From: Tiliqua scincoides
Taxonomy: Eukaryota > Chordata > Lepidosauria > Squamata > Scincidae
Length of the DNA stretch: 64,000 bases
Assembly: GCF_035046505.1 (NCBI RefSeq)
Contig: NC_089822.1
Coordinates: 44,557,159-44,621,158, forward strand
Reading direction: 5' to 3'
This document shows positions 23,177 to 35,109 of this stretch, one piece after another (the stretch's first letter is position 1; each line of letters opens with the position of its first letter). Both the position numbers and the translations under genes were made by a program. Under the pieces are notes generated by a model that had not been told where the DNA came from, made no database searches, and saw only the letters and a list, made by a program, of their open reading frames with translations.

Positions 23177-23240
<64 letters not shown>
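23177..23240. repeat. (TG)n microsatellite
   Basis: About 31 TG units. The frame encoding Cys-Val repeats across it is not a gene. Confidence 0.97.
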
Positions 23241-23242
<2 letters not shown>

Positions 23243-23329
23243 ATTTGGAGGCTTGGGAGGGGAAACATTTTCCTTCCCCCTCCCAAGGAAAGGTAATTTT
23301 CCTTTACCCCTCTATAAGCCCTGTGACCC

Positions 23330-23530
23330 CCCAATAGGTCATCTCAGACCTGAGCCAGTTCTATAGCTGGCACAAGTCCAAAAAGACAAAGGGGGTATGG
23401 CGACTCACTCCAGGGGGGATAGCTTCTGCTGCAAGTCACTCACGGTGGGTACCACCCCTCTCACCTCCACCATGCTTCCTGCTCTCCCTTTGTTCTGCCC
23501 CTTTCTACCATTCTGCCCACCCTGCTAATT
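23330..23530. repeat. Hairpin-core dispersed repeat, partial
   Basis: It holds the family's hairpin (CCTGAGCCAGTTCTATAGCTGG, split by a short loop, then CACAAGTCC) followed by a pyrimidine-rich tract. It is only a partial copy. Confidence 0.35.
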
Positions 23531-23534
23531 CACC

Positions 23535-25530
23535 ATCGTCAATGGGCCTTCTTTGCCTTCCCACTGTGCCTGGGGCCTCTGCATCCTCTCTGGTGACGGT
23601 CTGGGTGTATGTGAGTACACATGCTTCTGGATCACCATTTGTGATGGCAGAAAGTGTATTCCATTGTCAGAATGCTGGTTCCAGAGACAGAGAGCATGTA
23701 TAAGATTGGGAAGTGAGTGACATGGCATGGTGGTTTTTTGTTTCAAAACAGGGGTTAGCAAAACAGGGAAGGACGGTGGCAGCAGTTACATTGGCATTCA
23801 GTAAAAGCTTATTTTCTTTTTAAAATAGTGTGCAGGGAGATGCAATCTGGATCAGAACCATCATAAGACTAAGTCCTAAAAACACCCTATCACCACCACA
23901 CCACTATGGATCTGCTCCATTTTATGGTTCCCTGGCCATTTTTGTTTAACCTTAAAAGCACCATTCTATGTTAATGATTTCATATAACATCCAGTTTGAT
24001 CTTTAAAGAACTTGGACTATGGGTAGCCAACCTACAACATGTGTAGGGAAGAGAGGTTCTGTCTAAAAAGTTCTATAGAACCTTTTTAGAGAGGTTCTCT
24101 AAAGAAGAGAGGTTGTTATACTCCCAGAAAGGAGCTGAGGGCCCTGCTGTAGCATAGAGTCAGGCTTTCATTCCTATGGGGATCCTGCCTCAGCAAGCTA
24201 GAGCTAGAACCTTGACCCACTTCTGAAGGTCAAAACTGGAACCAGATGCTGGTTCTAGAGCAGGCAAACATGAATCGGAGGGCCAGAAATACAAGTTATA
24301 GCCATAGAGGGACTAGTGTTGGATACTGGCCAAGAAGCAGAGTACCATACAGAAGATATGGTCAGGGATGGGCTGAGATTGGATTCCAAATTGGGCAGAC
24401 AAGTGTGAGTCTTTGTAGCTTCTCCAAGCAAACAGTAGTTCCGATTGGAGAACTAGCCTGAGAAAAAGACTATATAGGACTGATGCATACCCATTGACTT
24501 GTGGGAATCAGTTGACCAGATTCAGACTAGGTCCATCAGACAGAGCCCCAAGCAGCACTACATGGCAACTCTGTTGTCATTTAATCGGTTTTACCGATTG
24601 CCTAGCTCAGTAAGAAACCAGAGTACCGGTGGGTTAGGAATACAGGACTAGTACAGGCTGGATTCTAGAAAACTTCCCTTCCCATGCCTTAGACTTGGAT
24701 GGGGAGGAGTTTCTAAGGTACCCTAGAGTCAGCAAAGAAAAAGCAGAACTACAAAGGAAGAAATCTGAGAGTCCAAGCTGAGTTACAAGCCTACAAATCT
24801 TGTACAGCAGAAATGAAGGCCAAAATAGCCCATAAGTTTTCAACAGTGTAACTTAGATGAAACATCAGCCATGGATTTAGTCTTCAGGTCCTTCTAGCTA
24901 TAAAACTGAGTAATTTTTGATTAATCGATCTTGTGCTTCATTTTAATCAACAGTCAAATTAAAGCCTGCCTCTAATGTCACTTTCACTGAGCCAGTCTCA
25001 GGCCAGTTGAAGGTAAAAGAAATCCATAGGTTGACCTGTAACGTAATACACTGGTTCTCGAATAAACAGAGAGCAACAATGTAGTGTAGGTTGATCACCC
25101 ATCCCTAATGATACCATTTTGTTCAGTTTCTTGTAGTCTTTAGAGGCAATTGTTTTCATACTATCAAGAATACCAAGGGGAAAAAATTGTATTTTTTATG
25201 TGATTATGACAAATAGAATCTTAATTCAAACCTTCCCCCTTACCTTTGATTCAACTATCCTTTTGGTTTTGATTCACCTTTTCACCTTAAAGGATTCTTC
25301 CTGTGAGAAATATCCAGGGTTCATTAGCCGGAAAAACAGTCTTTTTTGTCCATCTATATCTTACTGGGATTCAACTGGATTGAGCAATGTTTTGAAGTCA
25401 AGAATTGTTAGCTGTTGAAAAAAAACAAGTTTGGTTTCTACATTTTCATATGGTGATCAAAGAGGTATTGTTACAGTTTATGACCCCTATAGGTAAGATT
25501 TTAATGCACCCAGTTTTTAAATCAGCCATA
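23535..25530. other. Stretch without recognised features
   Basis: No repeat family or exon was recognised. A short inverted repeat (CTAAAAAGTTCTATAGAAC, then CTTTTTAG) lies near 24065-24090. Confidence 0.35.
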
Positions 25531-25535
25531 TGCTT

Positions 25536-25743
25536 TTTTTTTTTTTTTTTAGCAGTGGGAGAGTAACTGGCCCATCTCACCCCAGCAGTGTCTGTTCTAG
25601 TGGCTGTCTGCTGGTATTCTTTTTAGATTTTGAGCCCTTTTTGGGACAGGGAGCCATTTAGTTATTTGATTTTTCTCTGTAAACCACTTTGTGAACTTTT
25701 AGTTGAAAAGTGGTATATAAATACTGTTGTTGTTGTTGTTGTT

Positions 25744-25815
<72 letters not shown>
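25536..25815 (+). mobile_element. Retroposon tail ending in GTT/TAA microsatellite
   Basis: The body GTAAACCACTTTGTGAAC…AAAAGTGGTATATAAATAC is followed by a compound (GTT)n (25725-25746) and (AAT)n (25747-25815) array. It is similar in plan to the minus-strand piece at 18619-18846. A LINE whose 3' end sits at TAA repeats would fit R4/Dong-type targeting, but no coding part is present to confirm it. A frame through the array encodes poly-Asn and is spurious. Confidence 0.45.
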
Positions 25816-25816
<1 letters not shown>

Positions 25817-26204
25817 TAACCAGAGGGTGTAAAGATTTACTATGTAAATATGCACCTTCTGGCTCCCATAGTTTTAGGTTGAGGTATTGTGTAACACAGT
25901 CATCAGCAGCTAGTTAGATACAGAGAAATCACAAGCAGTGTTCCCGCAAAAGTGCACAGTCTTATGTGGAATTAGAGTCTTAAGCAGTTTCCATCAAGGT
26001 GCTCCAGAGCTCAGTAATTATGATGATGTTATTGCCAAGTGTTATAGAGCTACCCCTGCCAGCTCCATTAGGGCGCTGCGCAGTCCCTGTGAAAATTTCA
26101 GGGAACACCAATCACAGGCTTTGGAATGCCCATTCAGTACTTCAACAAACGGCCAAAATATTACACTGTTCTCCAAAATGTGCAGCATCAGGAATTCTAC
26201 AGTG

Positions 26205-26682
26205 CAGTGGTTCTGAAACTTTTAGCACCGGGACCCACTTTTTAAAATATGGATCTGTCAGGTCCCACCGGAAGTGATGTCATGACAGGAAGTGGCATCA
26301 TCCAGCAGGAAATTGTTTAGCAATCCTAGGCTGCAATCCTACCCATTTAGCCAGTAAGTGCAATCCACAATTACCCAGTAAGTGCAATTACCCAGTAATT
26401 ACTGGATTTACCCAGTAAGTGCAATCCACAATTACCCAGTACGTGCAATCCTACCCATTTACCCAGTAGGTTCCATTTACTATCATTGTTAAAAGCATAT
26501 ACATAGTAGCCTGTTACAGATGTATAAGTACAGGTGTGTAACATTTCTCCAAATGCAGTCACATACCACGGTAGCATCAATTCTAATATATTAAAAATAA
26601 AATACTGAAATGAATGGGGACCCACCTGAAATTGGCTCGCGACCCACCTGATGGGTCCCAACCCACAGTTTGAGAATCACTG
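26205..26682. mobile_element. hAT MITE, CAGTGGTTCTCAAAC family, with internal tandem expansion
   Basis: Target duplication CTACAGTG (26197-26204) and CTATAGTG (26683-26690), 7 of 8 identical. Ends are CAGTGGTTCTGAAAC and GTTTGAGAATCACTG. At 26341-26470 an extra block repeats TTACCCAGTAAGTGCAATCC-like units, absent from the other copies. Confidence 0.9.
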
Positions 26683-26936
26683 CTATAGTGGTACTCTTCA
26701 TATATAAAGCAGTTGGCCAAATTTATCAATATTTTCTATAATTTTCTGGGATTGTTTCTCATGTCTATGTGGTAGAGGAGCAGTTCACACTACCACCTGC
26801 CTCGTAATACATTTGGATACAGGCATATACATTGTGATGCAGGTATACAAATCAAATTCCTAAAATTGTTTCTCTCCTTTTTCAAGTGAAGGACTTGGGG
26901 AGTCATCCCACTTGCTTCACACATTATGTCCTAGAT

Positions 26937-27363
26937 CAGGGGTGTCCAAAGTTTTAGGCAGGAGGGCCACATCATCTCTCTGACACTGTGTCAGGGGCCG
27001 GGGGGGGGGAGAATTAATTTACATTTAAAATTTGAATAAATTTACATAAGTTTACATAAATGAATATATTAAAGATGAACTTATATGAATGAATGAAGGT
27101 CTTGCAATAGCTCAAGGCCTATAAAAGGCCTTGCACAAAGCAAGTCTGGCCTTTCCTTTGCTGCCACTACTGCATCACAGATGTGAAACAGCAAGCAGTG
27201 GAGGGAGCCTTCATCCCACAGCTCATGCAAATGGTCAGTTGCCCTCATGCTGAGAGCAGTTGCGTTGGGCCAATGCGGGCTATAACAAATTTCCGGAGGG
27301 CCAGAAGCTCATTGGAGTCTGGGGGCCGCAAGTGGCCCCAGGGCCAGGGTTTGGGCACCCCTG
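26937..27363. mobile_element. hAT MITE, CAGGGGTGTCCAAAC family, complete
   Basis: Perfect 8-bp duplication TCCTAGAT (26929-26936 and 27364-27371). Termini are CAGGGGTGTCCAAAG and TTTGGGCACCCCTG. The interior GGAGGGCCACATCATCTCTC and AGGCCTTGCACAAAGCAAG is shared with 42760-45952 and 52367-52825. Confidence 0.93.
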
Positions 27364-28068
27364 TCCTAGATGAAGGCCTGCCTGGTGCCTTCCCACCTCC
27401 GCCCCAGGTGCCAATGTGAGCCACCTAAAAGATACATTTATTCAATGCATCAGAGATCCTATACCAACAATGATCCATTCAGATCTCTAAAAACTATTTG
27501 TATAAAACAATATGTGCTATAAACATGCAAGCGTGTTATTGTTCAAAACATTTCTGCAAGCCACAAAACCATTCCATGCACAATGATGCACTTTCAAAGT
27601 ACTGGGGATAACTTTTGCAAAACCCATCATTGAAAAGCAATCAACATGAGTCATGGAATCATTGTGGAAATAAGATCATTTTGAGAAGAGTGTCAGCAGT
27701 ATCTGCCCATTTTCCACTGCTGAGAGAAGAGAACAATATACAATAGACTGTGTAAAAAGAAACTACTGAAGTTTCCTACACATTTGCTGTTGAGAAAAAT
27801 CACTACCGTATGAAAAAGTAGATGCTGTTTCCATTTTCTTTATGAAGACTGAGATGGTGAAGTCTGGGCAATCACTATGTAGAAATAAGACAATTTGAGG
27901 AAATCATGAAGAATGAAGAACACCATGAAACTCTCTTCAGAATTTTGAAATAGGTTTTCCATTCAAAAAGCTGCTCTTCTCCTACCCCACTTATCTAGTA
28001 TCAACACATCAAATGCATTCCAATTATTATTTTCTTCCTTGTGTCAAGTGTTAGTAGGAACCAGAGTA

Positions 28069-28487
28069 GGGTTGCCAGCCCTCCAGGGTTGACCTGGAGT
28101 CTCCAGAAATTGGCATCAAACTTCCAGAGAGTACTGAAAGCAATCCTGGAGGCTTCAATAGAGCCTCCTTGGCTCAATGATACCACATCACACTGGGAAA
28201 GAAAACCTCCAGGGCTAGCTTCAGTCAGAGGAGACAGACCCACGCTGGAGTATCTGCCATTCCATTTGCCCAGGCATTCCCCACAAATGGCACAAGATCA
28301 GACCTGTTCTGGGTAATATGGGCCACATTTATTGATTAATACATCTAATAACCAACATGCAGCAGGTCCTCTTAATAGGAGACTCCTCTTCAGTGTGGCA
28401 ACTTAGCCTGGAGGAAACAGGAGTCCTGTTGCTTCCCCTTTGAGCATTACCACCTGGCCTAAACCTGAGATTGCCAACTGGCAACCC
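28069..28487. mobile_element. TA-flanked element with GGGTTGCCA ends
   Basis: The left end TA|GGGTTGCCAGCCCTCCAGG and the right end CAACTGGCAACCC followed by CA (probably a decayed TA) form short inverted repeats as in 58108-58425. A two-base TA target suggests the Tc1/mariner superfamily. No transposase is present. Confidence 0.5.
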
Positions 28488-28556
28488 CAGCTTTTCCACC
28501 TTGGAGTTGCATTGCCCTTACTTTGATGCTGAAAAGTTGGTTAGGATTGTGCCCCA
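28488..28556. mobile_element. Half of a Harbinger-like MITE
   Basis: The right half of the 17520-17696 family (GAGTTGCATTGCCCTTACTTTG, split here only by one variant base, and GTTGGTTAGGATTGTGCCC). It abuts the TA-flanked element on its left. Confidence 0.5.
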
Positions 28557-28559
28557 AAT

Positions 28560-30640
28560 CACACAAAATTGTTACTGCTTTCCAATTAGTGCACCCAGTT
28601 GCTACCGGACAATGCAGGCTGTGAAAACATGATGATAGGGTATGTAATAAGTGCACCACCCATTGCCACCACTGCCTTTCCCAGATCTCTATTACCCTTT
28701 TTTCCTGGCTCTTTCTATCCTCTCCTTTGCTGTTTACACCCCATCATACCGTGCACTGTAGCAGATTCAACGAGAATATAATTCCCCCCAGAGATCCACT
28801 CCTAAACGATTGTGAGATGCCTGGCACCTCAAGGACAAATCTGTCCTCTGGCATAAGTAATCTTCACCCAATTGTATCAGGAGGTCCTGAGGGGAGGAGG
28901 AGGGACTTGCTGCTACAAACACTCCCAAACCATGGGCAGCAACCGGTTCCACCACATTCCTTGTCTAGCCACCCAGCTCACATTGGCCACTTCACCAAGG
29001 CCCAGATGGGTGACAATGCTGTTGGTGCTTGCTGCCTTGTGGGCCCAAAAAACAATGGAATGCCTGCAAGTCAGCAACCTCAGTGATGCCCACCAGGTGC
29101 CACTACTGGAAGAAAAAGTGAAGTTACCACACCAGGCATCTGCAGCATTCAGCACACACACCAAGTCAAAAACAATTTCCTTCCTATTTTTTTTTTGTCA
29201 TTTTCATTGTTTTCATATATACACTTGAAACTCATTCAAGAAATCACAGTGATTCATAAATGGAAAATTCTTTTGACTCTTATTTCTGAAATAATGAATT
29301 AGTGGTGTTTATCAGCAAAATCAGTTCATTTCTTCATTCACCACTCTCCTATAAGGAGTTAATTTTGCGGTAGTAAATATTGTCTGCCCGTTCTTTCTGT
29401 GATGGACATTTCATGAATTTTCAATATCTGCTGAACATGCTTGTGCAGTGGAATTCAATTTCCATGCATGAAGTTGTTTTAAAATGCAGTCCAATATATA
29501 ATTAAGTGTATGGAGTAAATTCTAATTCATAACCAATTATTTCACATATTGGATTAGATATAATTCCAATTACAGAATCGTTTGTGGCTGAGTCAGGGTA
29601 GCGTCTTCTTTCTATTAATGATTTTAGTAATATGCTAATGATTGGGGGAAAAAACATGGATTGATTGATCTGTTTTAAAACCAAGTTATCCATCAACTAA
29701 ATACAATTGTTTATACAGCTGTAGCATGGCAAGTGGATCTTTGTAAAATTCCATAACCTGCAGTGCAATCCTATGCAGGTTTAGTCAGAAGCAAGTCCCA
29801 TTGTATTCAATGGGTAAGATCTTTTGCATTTTTGCACTTTTCTATGCATAAGTGGAGACATTTTTGTACCCAGTCCCACCTCAATACCCCGTTGGGCCAT
29901 ATCCATTGTGTCCTATGGTCTCCTGACCATTGAGGTGGATTTGGAAGCACTGTGGAGGTCTTCTGTGAGATGAGGAAGTTCCTTTATGGGAACTTCCTTC
30001 CATGTACAGATGGGTTAGGATACAAAGTTATGGAACTTCCTCACTAGGAGGTGCTTAGACTTGTAGCCTAATTTTGCTCCCATAATTCATGTCTATCCCA
30101 ATCCCAGCAGGAATAGAAATGTATTTAACTACCACAAGTAGGAAACTACTTTATTTTACATAAGTAGTACTAGTGCTACCAGTAGGACAGTTCTTGAATT
30201 AGCACATTACTAGCTGTGCCCAAGAACTGCACATGAGTTTTTTTTAATTGCAAGTTTTCTGATGCATCTGTCTCCCCCCAAATTTATAGCTTTTGTGAAA
30301 AACTGAATTTACTTGCAGCAGCTTTATAGGAACAGTTGAAAATTTAAGGTTATAGGAGCGTAGTAAATGTGTGAAGAAAAATGAGATACCTGTCAGAGAC
30401 ATGAAAATGTGAAGAAATAAAAAAGAAGCACCAATAACATGTATTTGCATGGAGTGGGGGACAGAGTGCTACCTGGGATGGAAGCAATATGAAATTGGTT
30501 GCATGCTGTTGTGATAGAACATCTCTTGAATTTGAATTTGAAAAACAATAGAGTGAATATTATACCATATGCCGTGTACTTGGTCATACATAAGTCCCCC
30601 TAAACAATCAATAAGAGAAGTTAGCTACACCTAACTTAAA
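28560..30640. other. Mostly unassigned DNA
   Basis: A partial CAATCCTAT-type unit lies at 29762-29820 (GTGCAATCCTATGCAGG, AAGTCCCATTG). Otherwise nothing was recognised. Confidence 0.4.
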
Positions 30641-30647
30641 CAACATT

Positions 30648-30797
30648 GGTTGGTTGACAACCTTCAGTCTCGAAAGACTATGCTATAAGCCTACAGCACC
30701 TGGTATTCCCAGGCAGTCTCCCATCCAAGTACTAACCAGGCCTGACCCTGCTTAGCTTCCGAGATCAGACGAGATCAGACATGTGCAGGGTAACATT
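30648..30797 (-). mobile_element. 5S-rRNA-derived SINE, copy 1
   Basis: The complement carries most of a vertebrate 5S rRNA (GAAGCTAAGCAGGGTC, GTTAGTACTTGGATGGGAGA, CTGGGAATACCAGGTGCTGT), including the internal pol III control region. It is not a 5S gene: the 5' ~12 bases differ (TGTTACCCTGCACATG) and the 3' end continues into a foreign tail (ATAGCATAGTCTTTCGAGAC, TGAAGGTTGTCAACC). It is the SINE3 type of element. Confidence 0.9.
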
Positions 30798-30927
30798 GAT
30801 TTCAAAAGAATTATTTCCTACAGACTTGCATGCTTTGGGAAACTATATCTGAATGATTTTATTTGAAGAATAAACAGTTTGGGACAAAGATACTCCCTGA
30901 AGATGCTGTAGAGCCAAGGAGCTCCAA

Positions 30928-31240
30928 TGCCATTAATACTGCACAGGGGGTAGGTGGGGCAGGGTGGGCAGAACAGGGCAGGGATGGGGAGGAAGAGGGC
31001 AGGGTAGGAAGGGGCAGATTGAGTCTGGGAACAGGGTAGTATTGGTGGCAGCAGCAGCACCGATATCCTATCCCCCTTCCAGGCCTCAATCTGCCTTCCT
31101 GTGTCCACTCTGATCTGCACCATCAAAATCACTGGTGCAGGTCCAAGAAGACTCACTCAGGCACCAAAGACTTACCCCCTGGCAAGGGAACAAATGTTCC
31201 CTTACCCAGAAGAAACTGCTTGGACTGCTCCCTGGAGGAT
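30928..31240. repeat. Hairpin-core repeat, inverse partial copy
   Basis: A purine-rich GGGGCAGGG/GGGGAGGAAG tract is followed by GGAACAAATGTTCCCTTACC, a motif shared with the Harbinger-like family. Composition and motif order suggest an inverted, degraded member. Confidence 0.3.
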
Positions 31241-31299
31241 GCAACAGATGTTCTGGTGTCATGGTTGCATTGGAAAAGGGGGTGATTTATTGAGGATTG

Positions 31300-31475
31300 G
31301 GCTATTGGCGAAGAATTTCTTGCAACAGTCATTTATGGCTATTTCTCTGAAACAAACTCTCCAGGTTTTCAGGTGTGACCTTTCTAGTCCTACCCAGAGG
31401 GGCAGAGGATTGAACCTGCCACCTTCAGTACATGCTCTTCTATTGAGCAATTGCCCTTCCTGTCAGGATGATGAC
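31300..31475 (-). mobile_element. tRNA-derived SINE
   Basis: On the minus strand a tRNA-like head (AGAAGAGCATGTACTGAAGG, B-box-like CAGGTTCAATCC) runs into a body with ACCTGGAGAG. It is the same general family as 42604-42759. Confidence 0.55.
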
Positions 31476-31479
31476 AACT

Positions 31480-32490
31480 TTCAAACCAGAGTGCCTTACA
31501 CCAATTCTGTCCACCTTGTTGCAACTCTAGTTCTGAAAATGTCACCGTTTTATATGGTGCCGTGCCCCATCTGAGAACTCGAGAGCAAATTTCAATTAAT
31601 AGATAGGAACAGACATAAAGAATATTTCCTACCACTGAAATATAAGTTTGCTTCCATTTAAAAGGTTTGGGGTAGAGAATCACTTTTCATTTTTGCCAAT
31701 GTTTGCCTCTCCCTGACAATGGCAGTATGATAATCTGACTTCCACTAGCACATATTGAGAGCATTTTGTATACGTCCCAGGAGGTACAATATGTTAAATG
31801 CATTTTGAATTCATAACACAGCAGCCGCTGCCAAGAAATATACCTATACTTATGACTCTAGAAGCGAGACTGGGCACAAAAGACTTCTAGAATAATTGTC
31901 GAGTCTTTTTGACTGTGTCAAATACAAATTTTATCATTTGGGTCTTTTTTAATTTCACTTGTCAGAATGAAAGAGAACAGTACTTGAAGTGATCCCCAGT
32001 ATGTCAGGAGTAATGGGAAGTTTGGGACCACATGTTAGCTGCTCAAAAGGAAAAAAGAAGAAAGCGGAAAGGAATGCCGTGGCTGGAATGTAAATGGGAC
32101 TCCATTTATTCTCTTTCTTCAGCACAGGAGACAGGAACGGCACTTCCAGTTATTTTCACGGAGGAAAATAAAACATGTTTTACATGAGGGAAAGCAGGGA
32201 GGTTAAGCAGCTTTACGAAAAACTGCTACCAGTGTGTCAACCCCTATCAAAAATCACTTGTGCTAACAATAGCTTGTGACTTTGTCGGAAGGAATTTTAA
32301 GTGAGACATTGGGGAAGGAGAAATTTTGCCAAGAAAACAAAAGGCTTGTTCAAGTTGGCAACTTCATCGCTTTGGTAATATTAATCAAGCAGGCCCCTGC
32401 CAAAAGGTGAGCCTATAAAGACATCAGAGTCAACTCAGCCAAAGGGATACAGAAGGAATATAGAAGCCAGGCTTCTTGGCATACTTAAGG
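31480..32490. other. Stretch without recognised features
   Basis: No repeat, RNA or exon was recognised. Short frames have no motif support. Confidence 0.4.
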
Positions 32491-32494
32491 TAAG

Positions 32495-32620
32495 GTGAGT
32501 ATAATTCTTCCCTTTTTGCCGCTGGGGAACTGAGGCTGAGAGGGAATGCCTTAGGCCACATAGTGAGCTCATGGCAGAGGTGAGATTCAATCCAGGGAGG
32601 TCCGGCTTTATAATTCAGAA
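32495..32620 (-). mobile_element. MIR/Sauria-type tRNA SINE fragment
   Basis: The complement reads GATTGAATCTCACCTCTGCC, then CATGAGCTCACTATGTGGCC and CTCAGCCTCAGTTCCCCAGC, the order typical of MIR-like CORE SINEs. The ends are eroded. Confidence 0.6.
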
Positions 32621-32631
32621 CCAATTTCAAT

Positions 32632-32782
32632 TTCCAGCACTGATGCAGCTGCAGTGCAGTGCAGTGCAGCCCCAAGGTAAGGGAACAAATAACTGTAACT
32701 GGCCACCCACTGCAGAATGCAGGGCACACCCTGTTGGTGTGGCTGCATCAGTCCTGGAAATTTGGATAGGACTGGGCTCAGA
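32632..32782. mobile_element. Harbinger-like MITE, inverse degraded copy
   Basis: GCAGCCCCAAGGTAAGGGAA and the right end AATTTGGATAGGACTGGGCT match the family in inverse orientation. The left terminus is lost. A (GTGCA)n stutter lies near 32652-32668. Confidence 0.5.
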
Positions 32783-33169
32783 GCCATTGCCATCACCAGC
32801 ATGTTGGGGGCCCTTGAGCGAAGCCCTGTACTGGGCATTGGTGTCTCCCTGCCAACCCTAATGGAACACGTCTTTTAACTGTCCTGTTAGCTCAGGGCAG
32901 CCTGGCCAGGTGAGGTCTCTGGTGAGTGATCTGATTAACCCCTGATGTTCCACAGCATTCTTAAAAGAGATTAGGAGACCATAGATGAAACTGCAAGCCA
33001 CAGAAAAAGAAAAGTGAATATTGGTAATATAGACTTGCTTGGTGAAATAAACCAATATTGCTGTCTGTAACTGCCCTCGTAATTCACATTTATGGCAAAA
33101 ACAGGCATCAGAGCTATTAAACTAGCATACACTCAAGCCAAGCCAAGTGCATATGTCCAAAGTCTTGTA

Positions 33170-33557
33170 CAGTGTTTCTCAATCTGTGTGGGTGGGTTTC
33201 AGGAGGGTTCCCGTTCATTTCAATGAGTGGTTTTCATTCATTTCAATGTTTCTCAAACTGTGGGTGGGTTTTAAGTGCATTCCCATTCATTTCAATATTT
33301 TATTTTTAATCTATTAGACTTGATACTACCACGGCATGTGAGTGCATTTGGGGAAATGCTACAGACCTGTATTTTTAACAAGCTACTATGTATATTTTTA
33401 ACAATGAAAGTAAATGGGACTCAAGCCTGGGTAGTATTGCAACCTAGGATTGTTAAAAGTTTTCCTGCTTGATGATGTAACTTCCGGTCATGACATCACT
33501 TCTGGTGGGTCTCATTCTAAAAAGTGGGTCCCGGTGCTAAATGTGTGAGAACCACTG
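33170..33557. mobile_element. hAT MITE, CAGTGGTTCTCAAAC family, inverse copy
   Basis: Target duplication GTCTTGTA (33162-33169) and GTCTAGTA (33558-33565), 7 of 8 identical. The first ~70 bases contain a partial internal duplication of the terminus (CAGTGTTTCTCAATCTG, then ATGTTTCTCAAACTG at about 33246). Confidence 0.9.
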
Positions 33558-33901
33558 GTCTAGTAGGTTTTATTCAGGAGGTTTGGTGAGCTATAAGCTA
33601 GCAAGAGAGTAAGTAGAGGATGGAGATGCAAACAGGAATTGGCAAGAATGTAGAATGAACCCTGTGCTTGCTCTGACTAAGGTTGCTGGCCCACAATGTC
33701 TCGTAATAGAGACAGTTATAGTCCTTTTATATCAGGGATCATAATGGCTTGACCTGAAATAACTGTAAAAGCAACCAAGGCCTTATTTACACCTCAACTA
33801 CGGTACTGTGGGAGCCACGACCCTATGTTGTTGTTATCTCACACCGTTTGTGACATTTGCATGAATACTGGAGGTTCTATATGGGCAGGATTTGGTGATA
33901 T

Positions 33902-33983
33902 GGGCATTTGGTGGGCCGCTGTGAGATACAGGAAGCTGGACTAGATGGGCCTATGGCCTGATCCAGTGGGGCTGTCCTTATGT
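33902..33983 (+). mobile_element. CR1-type LINE, extreme 3' end
   Basis: Only the last ~80 bases of the CR1 tail remain (CTGGACTAGATGGGCCTATG, GGGCTGTCCTTATG). It is a very short 5'-truncated insertion. Confidence 0.8.
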
Positions 33984-34227
33984 AGGATAAATCACATAGA
34001 TCCTTCCAGAATGTTGACCCAGTCATGCCCCAGGATACTGCAATCATGCCAATAACCCAGAGACAGGCAGTGGGGGGGAGGCAGGTGAGTCAGAGTCCTT
34101 CAGAGTCCTTCAAAAAGCAGTCTTTCAAAAAGCAGCTCTGCCACTGTGTGAGATGTGCAAGCACAATCAACCCACGTGCTCCATCCCTGCAATAACCTGC
34201 CTCCAGTATGAGGTTTCAGTATCAATA

Positions 34228-34575
34228 ACCCAATCTTATGGGCTGCCCAGTGTTACCGGGACAAACTCCTGTTGTTGTAAAGTGATTTTTGGCAGTGTGC
34301 TACACACACCACCAACCACCATTTCCAAGCAAAGCAGCATTGGAGGCCTGCTGCCACAGCTGCCGACCTGCACTGGAGCAAGTAAGCCTGCACGGCGGGG
34401 GCAGTTCATGGGCGTGGAGGGGAGTAATGGGACATACTTGGGGAGGAACCAGGGGGTGTGTCATAGAGTGGATCTGGCAGCAGTCACACATTCCAGATCT
34501 TATTTTTCTGCCCACTTGGCTCTCCTCTGACTTGCACCAGCTATATAGCTGGCACAGATCCAAGGAGACCCATGG
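34228..34575 (+). repeat. Hairpin-core dispersed repeat, copy
   Basis: It begins CCAATCTTATGGG and has the hairpin CTTGCACCAGCTATATAGCT followed by GGCACAGATCCAAGGAGACC at about 34529-34570. Frames crossing it are spurious. Confidence 0.45.
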
Positions 34576-34649
34576 GTGATTAGGCAGCTGTCAATCTGGT
34601 AATCAGGCAGTCTACCGGGGTTTAAGTAAAAAATGTGTTTTTATATGTA

Positions 34650-35107
34650 TACCGTATTTATCGGCGTATAACACGCACTTTTTCCCCCTGAAAATAGGGG
34701 GCAAATGATGTATGCGTGTTATACGCCGATGTCCAGGGAACGGAATCCTCTTTAAGGGATCCCGTTCCCAATAGTGCCTAGCGGCGGCGCAGCGTCGTGA
34801 CGTGATGTCAGCGCTGCGCCCGCCGCATATTATCACAGCCGCTGGCAGCTGATGAATATGGTAAGTGGAGACCCTTTCTTTGGGGAGGGGAGGGGGAGGG
34901 ATTGAGGTGAGGTGAGGTGGGGTGGGGGAAGAGATGGAGGTGAGGTGGGGTGGGGGCAAAGAAATACTGACGTTTGGGAAATGCCTCACTACTTATGATT
35001 GGCGTTGTACAGAATGCAGCTACCCTTATTTTTTTCCTGAAATTTCCCTCTTAAAATGAAGATGCGTGTTATACGCCTGTGCGTGTTATACGCCGATAAA
35101 TACGGTA
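34650..35107. mobile_element. TA-flanked mariner-like MITE (CCGTATTTATCGGCGTATAA)
   Basis: Long inverted ends: ACCGTATTTATCGGCGTATA followed by ACACGC on the left, the mirror image ending ATAAATACGGTA on the right, with TA on both flanks (34648-34649 and 35108-35109). Sub-terminal copies of GCGTGTTATACGCC occur inside both ends. The interior is CpG-rich around 34775-34830. The TA target fits the Tc1/mariner superfamily. No transposase is present. Confidence 0.8.
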
Positions 35108-35109
35108 TA

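Noticed and set aside
23157-23366. Open frame encoding Cys-Val repeats
   Set aside because: Produced by the (TG)n microsatellite.
25630-25917. Open frame with poly-Asn
   Set aside because: Produced by the (AAT)n array after a retroposon tail.
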